From positions 1,488,001 through 1,552,000 of the forward strand of contig OY970203.1 of assembly GCA_963708325.1 (NCBI GenBank): a DNA stretch of 64,000 bases. The letters run 5' to 3'. This DNA comes from G963708325 sp963708325 (GTDB lineage Bacteria > Actinomycetota > Thermoleophilia > Solirubrobacterales > 70-9). A program made the position numbers and the translations under genes. The stretch's first letter is position 1; each line of letters opens with the position of its first letter. Of this stretch, positions 18,497-27,676 are shown one piece after another. Below the pieces are notes generated by a model. It made no database searches and was not told the origin of the DNA. It worked only from the letters and a program-made list of their open reading frames with translations.

Positions 18497-20362
18497 GTGG
18501 AGGTAGCGCAGGACACCCTGGTCGACGGCCGCTACCGCGTGTTGCGCAAGATCGGCGCGGGCGGCATGGCGGACGTCTACAGCGCCGAGGACACCCACCT
18601 CGGGCGCACGGTCGCGCTGAAGGTCCTGCATCAGCGCTTCGCCCAGGACCAGGAGTTCGTGGCCCGCTTCGAGCGCGAGGCGCAGTCGGCGGCCGGGCTG
18701 CAGCACCCGAACGTCGTCGGGGTGTTCGACCGCGGCCAGTTCGACGGCACCTACTACATCGCGATGGAGTACCTGGAGGGCTCCTCGTTGAAGGACCTGA
18801 TCGGAAGCGGCATGACGGTGGCGCAGGCAACAGACGTCACCCGGCAGATCCTCACGGCGGCGCGGTTCGCCCACCGCCACGGGATCATCCACCGCGACCT
18901 CAAGCCGCAGAACGTGATCGTGGACCCGGAGGGCCGCGCGCGCGTCACCGACTTCGGCATCGCCCGCGCCGGCGCCTCGGAGATCACCCAGACGGGCTCG
19001 GTGATGGGCACCGCGCACTACCTCTCCCCGGAGCAGGCGCAGGGCCTGGAGACGACCGCCGCCTCCGACCTCTACTCGATCGGCGTGATCCTCTACGAGA
19101 TGCTCACCGGCCGCGTGCCATTCGAGGCCGACTCCGCGGTCGCCGTCGCGCTGAAGCAGGTCTCGCAGGTCCCGCAGCGGCCGAGCACGCTCAACCCGCA
19201 GGTGCCGCCCGCCATGGACGCCGTCGTGATGCGGGCCCTGTCGAAGGATCCCGGCCGGCGCTTCGCCGACGCGGACGACTTCCTCGCGGCGCTGGACGCG
19301 GCAGACGCGGCGCCCGAGCAGCCGCCCCCGGGCAGCGACACCGCCGTCTTCGCGCCGGTGCCGGACGGAACCGTCGCGCAGCCCGCGGAGGCGGCCGCCG
19401 CCGTGCCGGAGGAGGAGGCCGATGAGCCGCCGTCCAAACGGCGCCGCAAGCGCTGGCCCTGGGTCGTCGCCGCTCTGCTGGTCGCCGCCGCCGCGTTTGC
19501 CGCTTGGTGGTTCTTGATCCGCTCCACCGACGTCAAGGTGCCGGACGTGATCGGGATGCGCTCGGCCGTCGCCACGCGGATCCTGGAGGACAAGGGCTTC
19601 GACGTGAACACCCGCTTCGTCAAGAACGATGCCCCATTCGACACGGTCACCGAGCAGGACCCGCCCCCGGCGAACAGCGTGAAGAAGGGCTCGAAGGTGA
19701 CGCTGACGATCAGCTCCGGGCCGGGGACGGTGCGCGTGCCGCCGGTCGCCGGGCTGACCTCCTCCGTAGCGAGGAAGCGGCTGAAGGAGGCCGGCTTCAG
19801 GGTCTCGATCGTGCAGCAGTACTCCGACTCGATCCCGGCGGGGAACGTGATCGGCACCAATCCGGACACCGGCACCAGCGTGCAGCGCGGCTCGCTCGTG
19901 CGGCTGTTCGTCTCCCGCGGTCCCAACCTCGTCCAGGTGCCGGACGTGATCGGCCTCAACCGCACGGACGCCGAGAACGCCGTCGCCAACGCCGGCCTCA
20001 GCGCCCAGGTCCAGCAGCAGGACGACCAGGCGCCCAAGGATCAGGTGATCGACCAGTCGCCCGGCGGCGGCTCCCAGCTGCGGCGCGGCAGCACGGTGAC
20101 GGTGGTGGTCTCCACCGGCAAGACGAAGGTCACCGTCCCCGACGTGCGCGGCCGCACCGAGTCCACCGCCACCTCGATCCTGCGCGGCCAGGGCCTCGGC
20201 GTGCGGCGGCAGACAGAGCCGGCGACCAGCCAGTCGGACGACGGCAAGGTCGTGGACCAGTCGCCGAGCGCGGGCACCGACGTCGACAAGGGCTCCACGG
20301 TGACGATCTTCGTCGGCAAGTTCAGTGCGCCGACGCAGACCACCACGCAGCCAGGACCGTAG
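18497..20362 (+). CDS. pknB: Ser/Thr protein kinase with four PASTA repeats (PknB-like)
   Basis: Transmembrane kinase that senses muropeptides or lipid II and regulates growth. It is 621 residues, starting GTG. Kinase motifs: IGAGGMADVY (19-28), Lys42 in VALKV, HRDLKPQN (132-139), DFG (152-154), GTAHYLSPEQ. A Pro/Ala-rich linker leads to a basic stretch and one transmembrane helix (about 316-337). The external part has four PASTA modules starting at KVPDVIGM, RVPPVAGL, QVPDVIGL and TVPDVRGR. It follows pbpA by 52 nt and ends just before ddl. This is the canonical PASTA kinase of the cluster. Confidence 0.96.
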   Translation: MEVAQDTLVDGRYRVLRKIGAGGMADVYSAEDTHLGRTVALKVLHQRFAQDQEFVARFEREAQSAAGLQHPNVVGVFDRGQFDGTYYIAMEYLEGSSLKDLIGSGMTVAQATDVTRQILTAARFAHRHGIIHRDLKPQNVIVDPEGRARVTDFGIARAGASEITQTGSVMGTAHYLSPEQAQGLETTAASDLYSIGVILYEMLTGRVPFEADSAVAVALKQVSQVPQRPSTLNPQVPPAMDAVVMRALSKDPGRRFADADDFLAALDAADAAPEQPPPGSDTAVFAPVPDGTVAQPAEAAAAVPEEEADEPPSKRRRKRWPWVVAALLVAAAAFAAWWFLIRSTDVKVPDVIGMRSAVATRILEDKGFDVNTRFVKNDAPFDTVTEQDPPPANSVKKGSKVTLTISSGPGTVRVPPVAGLTSSVARKRLKEAGFRVSIVQQYSDSIPAGNVIGTNPDTGTSVQRGSLVRLFVSRGPNLVQVPDVIGLNRTDAENAVANAGLSAQVQQQDDQAPKDQVIDQSPGGGSQLRRGSTVTVVVSTGKTKVTVPDVRGRTESTATSILRGQGLGVRRQTEPATSQSDDGKVVDQSPSAGTDVDKGSTVTIFVGKFSAPTQTTTQPGP

Positions 20363-20369
20363 GGCGACC

Positions 20370-21335
20370 ATGCGCGTTGTTGTGCTCAGCGGCGGCCGGT
20401 CGAGCGAGCACGAGGTCTCGGTCCGCTCCGGTGCCTCGGTGGCGGCGGGGCTCGCCGAAGCGGGCCACGAGGTGGTCGAGGTCAGGATCGAGCGCGACGG
20501 CCGCTGGCTGCACGACGGCGCCGAGGTCGAGCTGACAGCCGCCGGGGGCCTGCTCGGCGCCGACGCCGCCTTTCCCGTCCTGCACGGCCCCTACGGTGAG
20601 GACGGCACGGTGCAGGGGATGCTCGAGTGCCTCGACGTGCCCTACGCCGGCCCCGACGTGCTTGCGGCGGCCCTCTGCATAGACAAGCTCACCTTCAAGC
20701 GCCTGCTCGCGGGCCGCGGCATCCCCCAGGTCGAGTTCTGCGAGGCGGGGGAGGAGGGCTGGCGCGACCGCGCCGCGCGGCTCGGCCTGCCGCTCTGGGT
20801 GAAGCCGTCGCGGCTCGGCTCGAGCGTCGGGATCGCGAAGGTGGAGCGAATCGACGAGCTCCTCGCCGCCGTCGAGGCGGCCCGCCGCCACGATCCGCGC
20901 GTGATCATCGAGGCGTCGGCTCCCGGCCGGGAGGTCGAGTGCTCGGTGATCGGAAACGACGAGCCCGAGGCGTCGGTGCCGGGCGAGATCATCGCCCACG
21001 CCGACTGGTACGACTACGAGGCCAAGTACGCGCCCGGGGGGATGGAGCTGGTCGTGCCGCCGCGGCTGCCCGCTGAGACGATCGAGCGCGTGCGGGCGCT
21101 GGCCCTCGTGGTCTACACGGCGACCGCGTGCGCGGGAATGGCGCGCTGCGACTTCTTCGTCGCCGACTCCGGCGAGGTCCTGGTCAACGAGCTCAACACG
21201 ATCCCCGGCTTCACCGAGACAAGCGTGTTCGCGAAGCTGTTCGAGGCGTCGGGCGTGCCCTACGCGGAGCTGTGCGACCGGCTGGTGCGGCTCGCGGTCG
21301 AGCGCCACGAGGCCGCAGCCGGCTACCAGCACTGA
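20370..21335 (+). CDS. ddl: D-alanine--D-alanine ligase
   Basis: ATP-grasp enzyme making the D-Ala-D-Ala dipeptide of peptidoglycan precursors. It is 321 residues from ATG 20370. The N-terminal GGRSSEHEVS, central HGPYGEDGTVQG and KPSRLGSSVGI, and C-terminal FFVADSGEVLVNELNTIPGF are diagnostic. It starts 7 nt after the pknB stop, so it is the last gene of the cluster. Having ddl in the kinase operon is less usual than in mycobacteria and directly links precursor supply with growth signalling. Confidence 0.95.
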   Translation: MRVVVLSGGRSSEHEVSVRSGASVAAGLAEAGHEVVEVRIERDGRWLHDGAEVELTAAGGLLGADAAFPVLHGPYGEDGTVQGMLECLDVPYAGPDVLAAALCIDKLTFKRLLAGRGIPQVEFCEAGEEGWRDRAARLGLPLWVKPSRLGSSVGIAKVERIDELLAAVEAARRHDPRVIIEASAPGREVECSVIGNDEPEASVPGEIIAHADWYDYEAKYAPGGMELVVPPRLPAETIERVRALALVVYTATACAGMARCDFFVADSGEVLVNELNTIPGFTETSVFAKLFEASGVPYAELCDRLVRLAVERHEAAAGYQH

Positions 21336-21350
21336 TCCGGCGAGACCCGT

Positions 21351-21397
21351 CGCTGATCCGCCTTTGGCGCGCCATGCGCCGCAACACCGGATCAGCG
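21351..21397. terminator. Nested inverted repeat between convergent ddl and kinase genes
   Basis: CGCTGATCCG (21351-21360) is perfectly complementary to CGGATCAGCG (21388-21397), with an inner stem GGCGC/GCGCC (21366-21370 and 21376-21380). It lies between the ddl stop and the stop of the minus-strand kinase gene, as expected for a bidirectional terminator. Confidence 0.65.
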
Positions 21398-21405
21398 CCC
21401 TGCTC

Positions 21406-22881
21406 TCAGCTGCCGAGCAGGTCTATGTCGCCGATCGCGGCGCTGTAGCCGCCGCCCGCGGAGGCGAGCTTCGTGATCCAGACGAGATAGAAGCGGTACT
21501 CGGCGCCGCCGGTGTGGAGGGGGATCGTCTCGTTGGAGCCGACGTCGGTCGCCGAGCCGATCTCGCTCCAGCCGTCCAGCGTCTGGGGGACCACGCTTCC
21601 GTTGGCCCCGTAGACCGTCGCGTCCCAGCCGCTCTGCGGAGTGCGGATGCGGATCTCCTTCGCCGACACCGGGTGGCCGGCGTCGACGTAGAGGCCGACG
21701 CCGGGCTTGGTGCCGAAGTCCTGCACCTGGTAGGTCTCGGTCGTCCACGCCGTGGTCGGGTTCCCGTCCACGGCCAGCCCGACCTCGTCGTGATGCTCGA
21801 CGCCGTCGCCGCCGTCCGCCGTCGGGTCGAAGTCGTGGGCGGAGCCCTCCGAGAGGTGGATCGGCTTCGCCTTCGCCGGCTCGGGCCCGTTGGTGCCACC
21901 GCCGCCGAGCAGCAGCACGGCGGCAACCACCGCCCCGGCGACCGCGACGGCGACCAGGGCGGAGACCACGCCGCGGCGCGGCGGTCGCAGCTTGCGCCGC
22001 GGCGCAGGCACCGACTCCAGCACGGTCGTTGCCTCTCCCGTGCTGGCGCCGGCGCGGGCCACCTCCACCTGGAGCGCCTGCTCCAGGTCGAGCAGCATCT
22101 GGGCGATGTCGCCGTAGCGCTTGCCGGGGTCCTTGTCGGTGGCGCGGTCCACCACGGATGCCAGCACCGCCGACACCTCGGGCCGCCGCACCCGCACGTC
22201 GGGCATCGGCTCGTTGACGTGCTTCATCGCCACGCCGACGAGGCTCTCGGCCCGGTAGGGCACCTGCCCGGTCAGCATCTCGTAGAGCACGATCCCGAGC
22301 GAGTAGATGTCGGAGCGGGCGTCGACGTCGTGGCCCATCGCCTGCTCGGGCGAGACGTAGTCCGTCGTCCCGAGCACGCGCCCGGTCGCGGTCAGCCCCT
22401 CGGCCTCGAGCGAGCGGGCGATCCCGAAGTCGGTCACCTTCGCCCTGCCCTCGGCATCGATCAGGACGTTCTGGGGCTTGACGTCGCGGTGGACGAGGCG
22501 CCGGGCGTGGGCGGTCCCGAGGCCGCGGCCGATCTCGATCGCGTATGCGACCGCCTCGTCGAGCGGCAGCCGGCCGAGCCGCGTGATCCGCTGCTTGAGC
22601 GTCTCGCCCTCGACGTACTCGAAGACGATGTACGGGTGACCGCCGTCCTCGCCGGCGTCGATCACCGAGACGACGTTCGGATGCGATATCTGCGCCACCG
22701 CCCGAGCCTCGCGGTTGAAGCGCTCGAGCTGGTCGGCCTGATCCGACATCTCGCGGTGCATCACCTTGACCGCGACCAGCCGGTCGAGGGTCTCGTCTTG
22801 GGCGAGGTAGACGGTGGACATCCCGCCGGTGCCGAGCTTGGAGTCGAGCCGGTAGCGGCCCGAGAGGACCGTGCCGATCAC
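21406..22881 (-). CDS. Ser/Thr protein kinase with extracellular discoidin-like domain
   Basis: Hanks-type kinase of 491 residues. Motifs: LGTGGMSTVY (16-25), Lys39 in VAVKV, HRDVKPQN (about 136-143), DFGIARS, GTTDYVSPEQ. The kinase domain ends near 275. One transmembrane helix follows at about 325-345. The exterior (about 365-491) contains AVDGNPTTAWTTETY, a pattern typical of F5/8 type C (discoidin-like) carbohydrate-binding folds, and ends IGDIDLLGS. There are no PASTA repeats. An extracellular glycan ligand is inferred. It is convergent to ddl. Confidence 0.9.
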   Translation of the reverse strand: MIGTVLSGRYRLDSKLGTGGMSTVYLAQDETLDRLVAVKVMHREMSDQADQLERFNREARAVAQISHPNVVSVIDAGEDGGHPYIVFEYVEGETLKQRITRLGRLPLDEAVAYAIEIGRGLGTAHARRLVHRDVKPQNVLIDAEGRAKVTDFGIARSLEAEGLTATGRVLGTTDYVSPEQAMGHDVDARSDIYSLGIVLYEMLTGQVPYRAESLVGVAMKHVNEPMPDVRVRRPEVSAVLASVVDRATDKDPGKRYGDIAQMLLDLEQALQVEVARAGASTGEATTVLESVPAPRRKLRPPRRGVVSALVAVAVAGAVVAAVLLLGGGGTNGPEPAKAKPIHLSEGSAHDFDPTADGGDGVEHHDEVGLAVDGNPTTAWTTETYQVQDFGTKPGVGLYVDAGHPVSAKEIRIRTPQSGWDATVYGANGSVVPQTLDGWSEIGSATDVGSNETIPLHTGGAEYRFYLVWITKLASAGGGYSAAIGDIDLLGS

Positions 22882-22949
22882 GGCTTGCGCTCCGCTGCGC
22901 GCATCGGTCGGTATTTTCGACGAGTCGCCCCGTCGGCTGCCGCACGACC

Positions 22950-23830
22950 GTGCCCATCACCGTCCGCCATTACTCCGATCCCGCCTGCCCGTGGTCTTGG
23001 GGCGGCGAGCCGGCGCTGCGCCGCCTGATGTGGGAGTTCGGCGACCAGATCGAGTTCCGCTGGGTGATGGGCGGCCTCGCCCGCCGGTACGGAAGCGAGT
23101 ACCGCGACAGCGAGGGCGCGATCGGATCGGGCCCCGACTGCTTCGCCGACCTGATGGCCCACTGGCTCGACGTGAGCGCGCAGACCCGGATGCCGTGCGA
23201 TCCGCGGCTGTGGACCCAGAACCCGATCTCCTCCACGTACCCGGCCTCCCAGGCCGTGAAAGCGGCCTGCGAGCAGGGACCCGAGGCCGGCTACAGGTAC
23301 TTGCGCCGCCTGCGCGAGGGGCTGATGTGCGAGCGTCGCAAGCTCGACCACGCCGACGCCCTCGTCGAGGTCGCCGGGCAGGCCCGGCTCGACGTCGCGC
23401 GCTTTCGGATCGACCTCGGCTCCCACGCGATCACAGAGGCCTTCGCCGCCGACCTGGACGAGGTGCGCGACGTCCCCGCCGAGGCGCGCGAACTGAAAAT
23501 GGTGCGGCAGACGGAGGGAAAGGAGCGCATCGTGCTCCCGTCCGCGGTCTTCGTCGCCGAGGACGGCTCCCGCCACGCCGTCTGGGGGAGCGCCCCGTAC
23601 GAGCGCTGGCGCGAGGCGGCGGCGGCGGCCGGCGCCATGCGGTCCGCGGATCCGCCCGCGGACCCGCTCGAGGCCGTGGCGCGGTTCGGGCGCATGGCGA
23701 CCCGGGAGCTCGAGCTGCTGCTCGACCGCCCGGGCCCGGTGTTGGAGGCCGAGCTGTGGGCGTTCGCGCGCGACTGGAAGCTGCGCGCGGTCGACGTCCT
23801 CACCGGGACCCTCTGGGAGGCGACCGCGGG

Positions 23831-23834
<4 letters not shown>
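22950..23834 (+). CDS. DsbA-family thioredoxin-fold protein
   Basis: Protein of 294 residues with a DsbA/FrnE-type start HYSDPACPWSWGGEPAL. The usual CxxC is CPWS (residues 13-16), so only one cysteine is in the active site, arguing against classical dithiol oxidation and for an adaptor or monothiol role as in YjbH-like relatives. A helical insertion with MCERRK follows. No signal peptide is seen, so it is probably cytoplasmic. Its stop codon shares a CTAG with the convergent purM stop. Confidence 0.8.
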
Positions 23835-24828
<994 letters not shown>

Positions 24829-24832
<4 letters not shown>

Positions 24833-25776
24833 CTTGGCGCCGAGCCCCCAGGAGAGGCGTCTGACAGGTGGGGGTCGTTGCTGAGCGCCACCTCGACCGG
24901 ACGGGGGGCGACCGACACCGCGCCGCCCGGCGCCGGTGGCTTGGCCGCCGGGGCGGCCGCGCCGCGCAGGCGCCACAGCACCAGCGCGGCGAGGGCGGTC
25001 CGGTAGGCCGCGTAAGGCCACAGCGCCCGGTCGCGCTCCACCAGCCGGATCAGGCGCTGGGAGGCGAGCGTCGAGGCGAACGAGCCGGCGGTGCCGGCAG
25101 CGATCGGCCGTGCCAGGCGGCGCGGCACCCCGCCTCGCGCCAGCCGCACGCCCTTCAGCAGCGCAGCGCCGACGATCACCGGAAGGGCGACCGTGCGGGA
25201 CAGCATGTTCGCGTGCTCGCGGCTGAAGCCGCGCCACCTGGCCGCCGCCAGCGTGGCGCCGTTTCGCGAGATCCCGGGGACCAGAGCCGCGGCCTGGGCG
25301 ACGCCGAGGGCGAGCCCGTCGGTCGCGGTCGCATCGCCGCGCCCGCGGCGCTGCGGCCTGGTGTCGGCGATCGCCATCGCCGCGGCGCCGACCAGCAGGG
25401 CGGCGGCGGTGGCGCGCGGACCGCCGAGCCGGCGCTCGATTTGCCGCTCCAGCGTGTAACCGACGATCGCCGCCGGCAGAAACGAGAGCCCGACCACGGC
25501 GGCGCGGCGGCGGTCGAACTCGGCAAGCTCGCGCGCGATCACCCGTCGCTGCCCGATCAGCAGGGCGGCCGCGGCGCCGCCGTGGAGGGCGACCTCGAAG
25601 CTCTTGCGGAACTCGGGATCGAGCTCGTACCAGCGCCATCCCGCGAGCCATGGGACGAGGTTGAGGTGGGCGGAGCTGGATACCGGCAAGAGCTCGGCGG
25701 GGCCCTGCACCGCCCCCAGGAAGAGGGCCGCACCGACCGGGATCGCGGGCGGGCCGGGGACGCCGTCGTCAGCCAT
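24829..25776 (-). CDS. uppP: Undecaprenyl-diphosphatase (BacA/UppP)
   Basis: Membrane enzyme recycling undecaprenyl pyrophosphate to the monophosphate carrier. It is 315 residues with several hydrophobic helices. The two active-site motifs are recognisable but variant: QGPAELLPVSSSAHL (canonically EGxTEFLPVSSTGH) and PGISRNGATLAA (canonically PGxSRSGAT). The catalytic SR pair and Glu are kept. A Pro/Ala-rich C-terminal tail extends beyond the usual end. Its location beside the polysaccharide locus suits a carrier-recycling role. Confidence 0.9.
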
Positions 25777-26460
25777 CTAGGAGCCGGGTTCGCCGGCCGG
25801 CTCGGCCCGGGCCTCGCCGTCGCCGGGCGATCGGCGGCGGCGGATCACCAGGTAGACGACGAGGGCGACGATCGCCGCGACGATCGCGTAATCGAGGTAG
25901 TGGAGCTTGTCGCGGACCTCGTCCCAGCGGTCGCCCACCTCGCGTCCAACGATCGCCAGCATCAGCACCCAGGGGAGAGAGCCCAGCACGGTCAGCACCG
26001 AGAAGCGCCAGAAGGGCATCCTCGCGACGCCGGCCGGCAGCGATATGAACGTGCGGATGATCGGCATCATCCGGGTGAAGAAGACCGTGGCGCTGCCGTA
26101 GCGCTCGAACCAGCTGTCCGCCCATGCGAGATGCTTTCGGCTGACGTGGATCACGCGGTTGCGCTCGAGCAGCTCGACGCGGCCGTAGTACCCGGCTGCG
26201 TAGGCGATCCAGGACCCGACCAGGTTGCCGAGCACGCCGGCCGCGACCACCCCGAACAGCGTCAGGTGGCCCTCGGAGACGCTGAACCCGGCGAACAGCA
26301 TGATCGCCTCGCTCGGCACCGGGATGCAGGCGCTCTCCAGCAGCATCAGGACGAAGACGGCCGGAAGGCCGGCGCTCGAGATGAAGTCGGTGGCGACGTC
26401 GACGATCGGCTGCAGGACGGCGTCGCTGCCGGAGGCGAGGATCAGGGCGAGGGGGATCAC
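25777..26460 (-). CDS. DedA/SNARE-associated family membrane protein
   Basis: Product of 227 residues from GTG 26460 (an upstream Arg-rich extension is unlikely). Family motifs: LESACIPVPSEAIMLFAGF, the GNLVGSWIAYAAGYYGG-like segment, and FFTRMMPIIRTFISLPAGVARM with the conserved basic residues implicated in lipid translocation. DedA proteins flip polyprenyl phosphates or phospholipids, which fits the uppP gene 1 nt downstream. Together they may recycle undecaprenyl phosphate; this partnership is inferred from adjacency. Confidence 0.9.
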   Translation of the reverse strand: MIPLALILASGSDAVLQPIVDVATDFISSAGLPAVFVLMLLESACIPVPSEAIMLFAGFSVSEGHLTLFGVVAAGVLGNLVGSWIAYAAGYYGRVELLERNRVIHVSRKHLAWADSWFERYGSATVFFTRMMPIIRTFISLPAGVARMPFWRFSVLTVLGSLPWVLMLAIVGREVGDRWDEVRDKLHYLDYAIVAAIVALVVYLVIRRRRSPGDGEARAEPAGEPGS

Positions 26461-26539
26461 TGTTCGTGGTCGTTTGCGCTCTCGAGGGGGCGGGAAACGG
26501 CGGATGGTACGGTGGCCGCCCCGGTCGCGCCCACCCGCG

Positions 26540-27637
26540 ATGACGATTCCTCTATTCGTCAACCAGCCTGCGCTGGAGCCGCTGATGCCGCGAATCGCGG
26601 AACGGCTCGACGCCGTGCTCGACGCGGGACGCTACATCTTAGGGCCTGAGGTCGAGGCGTTCGAGGCGGAGTTTGCCGCCTATCTGGGTGTGCGCCACTG
26701 CATCGGCGTGGGCAACGGGACCGACGCCCTGACGATCGCCCTGCGGGCGCTCGGCGTCGGGGCCGGCGACGAGGTCGTCGTCCCTGCGATCACCTTCTAC
26801 GCCACCGCCGAGGCGGTGGTCAACGCCGGCGCGAGACCGGTGTTCTGCGACGTCGACGAGCGCACCTGGTGCATGACGGCTGCGACGGCGGAGCCCGCGA
26901 TCACGGACCGCACCCGCGTCCTGCTCCCGGTGCACCTGTTCGGAAACCCGGCGCCGATCGGAGAGCTGCGCAGGCTCGCCGACGAGCGCGGCGCCCGCCT
27001 GCTCGAGGACGCCGCGCAGGCGGCCGGGGCCAGCCTGGACGGCGGCCGGGCGGGAAGCCTCGCCACCGCCGCCTGCTTCAGCTTCTATCCGTCCAAGAAC
27101 CTCGGCGGGATCGGCGACGGCGGCGCGATCACCACGGACGACGATCAGATCGCGGCGACCGTCCGCCGGCTGCGCTTCCACGGCTCCGACGACAAGCGGA
27201 TCCATACGGAGGTCGGCTTCAACTCCCGTCTCGACGAGCTCCAGGCCGCCGCCCTGCGCGTCCTGCTCGAGCGGCTCGACGACTGGACGGCGGCGCGGCG
27301 TTCCGCGGCCGCCGCCTACGCCGATGCCGGGCTCGGCGACGTCGTCCGCATCCCCACCGAGACCGAGAACGCAGAGTCGTGCTTCCACCTCTACGTGGTG
27401 CTCGCCGAGGATCGCGAGCGCCTCGGCGCCGCGCTCGAGGCGGCCGGCATCGGCAGCCGTGCCTACTACGAGCCGCCGCTCCACCGGCAGCCGGCGATGA
27501 GTCCCTACGCGCCAGCGGGACGGCTGCCGGCCGCCGAGTCGGTCGCGGAGCGGAACCTGGCGCTGCCGATGGGGAACGCGATCGACCCCGAGGACGCCCG
27601 GCGAGTGGTCGACGCCGTGCGTTCGGCGCTCGCCTGA
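26540..27637 (+). CDS. DegT/DnrJ/EryC1/StrS-family PLP aminotransferase
   Basis: Sugar aminotransferase of 365 residues starting at ATG 26540, expected to transfer an amino group to a nucleotide-linked keto sugar. The family core is clear: RYILGPEVEAFE, GNGTDALTIAL, VVPAITFYATAEAV, LLEDAAQAAGA, and the PLP lysine in SFYPSKNLGGIGDGGAI. It is the first gene of the polysaccharide locus and is followed after 39 nt by a PglF-type dehydratase that could make its keto-sugar substrate. Whether C3 or C4 is aminated cannot be told. Confidence 0.92.
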   Translation: MTIPLFVNQPALEPLMPRIAERLDAVLDAGRYILGPEVEAFEAEFAAYLGVRHCIGVGNGTDALTIALRALGVGAGDEVVVPAITFYATAEAVVNAGARPVFCDVDERTWCMTAATAEPAITDRTRVLLPVHLFGNPAPIGELRRLADERGARLLEDAAQAAGASLDGGRAGSLATAACFSFYPSKNLGGIGDGGAITTDDDQIAATVRRLRFHGSDDKRIHTEVGFNSRLDELQAAALRVLLERLDDWTAARRSAAAAYADAGLGDVVRIPTETENAESCFHLYVVLAEDRERLGAALEAAGIGSRAYYEPPLHRQPAMSPYAPAGRLPAAESVAERNLALPMGNAIDPEDARRVVDAVRSALA

Positions 27638-27676
27638 TCCAAAGCGGTTGGCGGTGCCTCTAGACTCAAACGTTGC

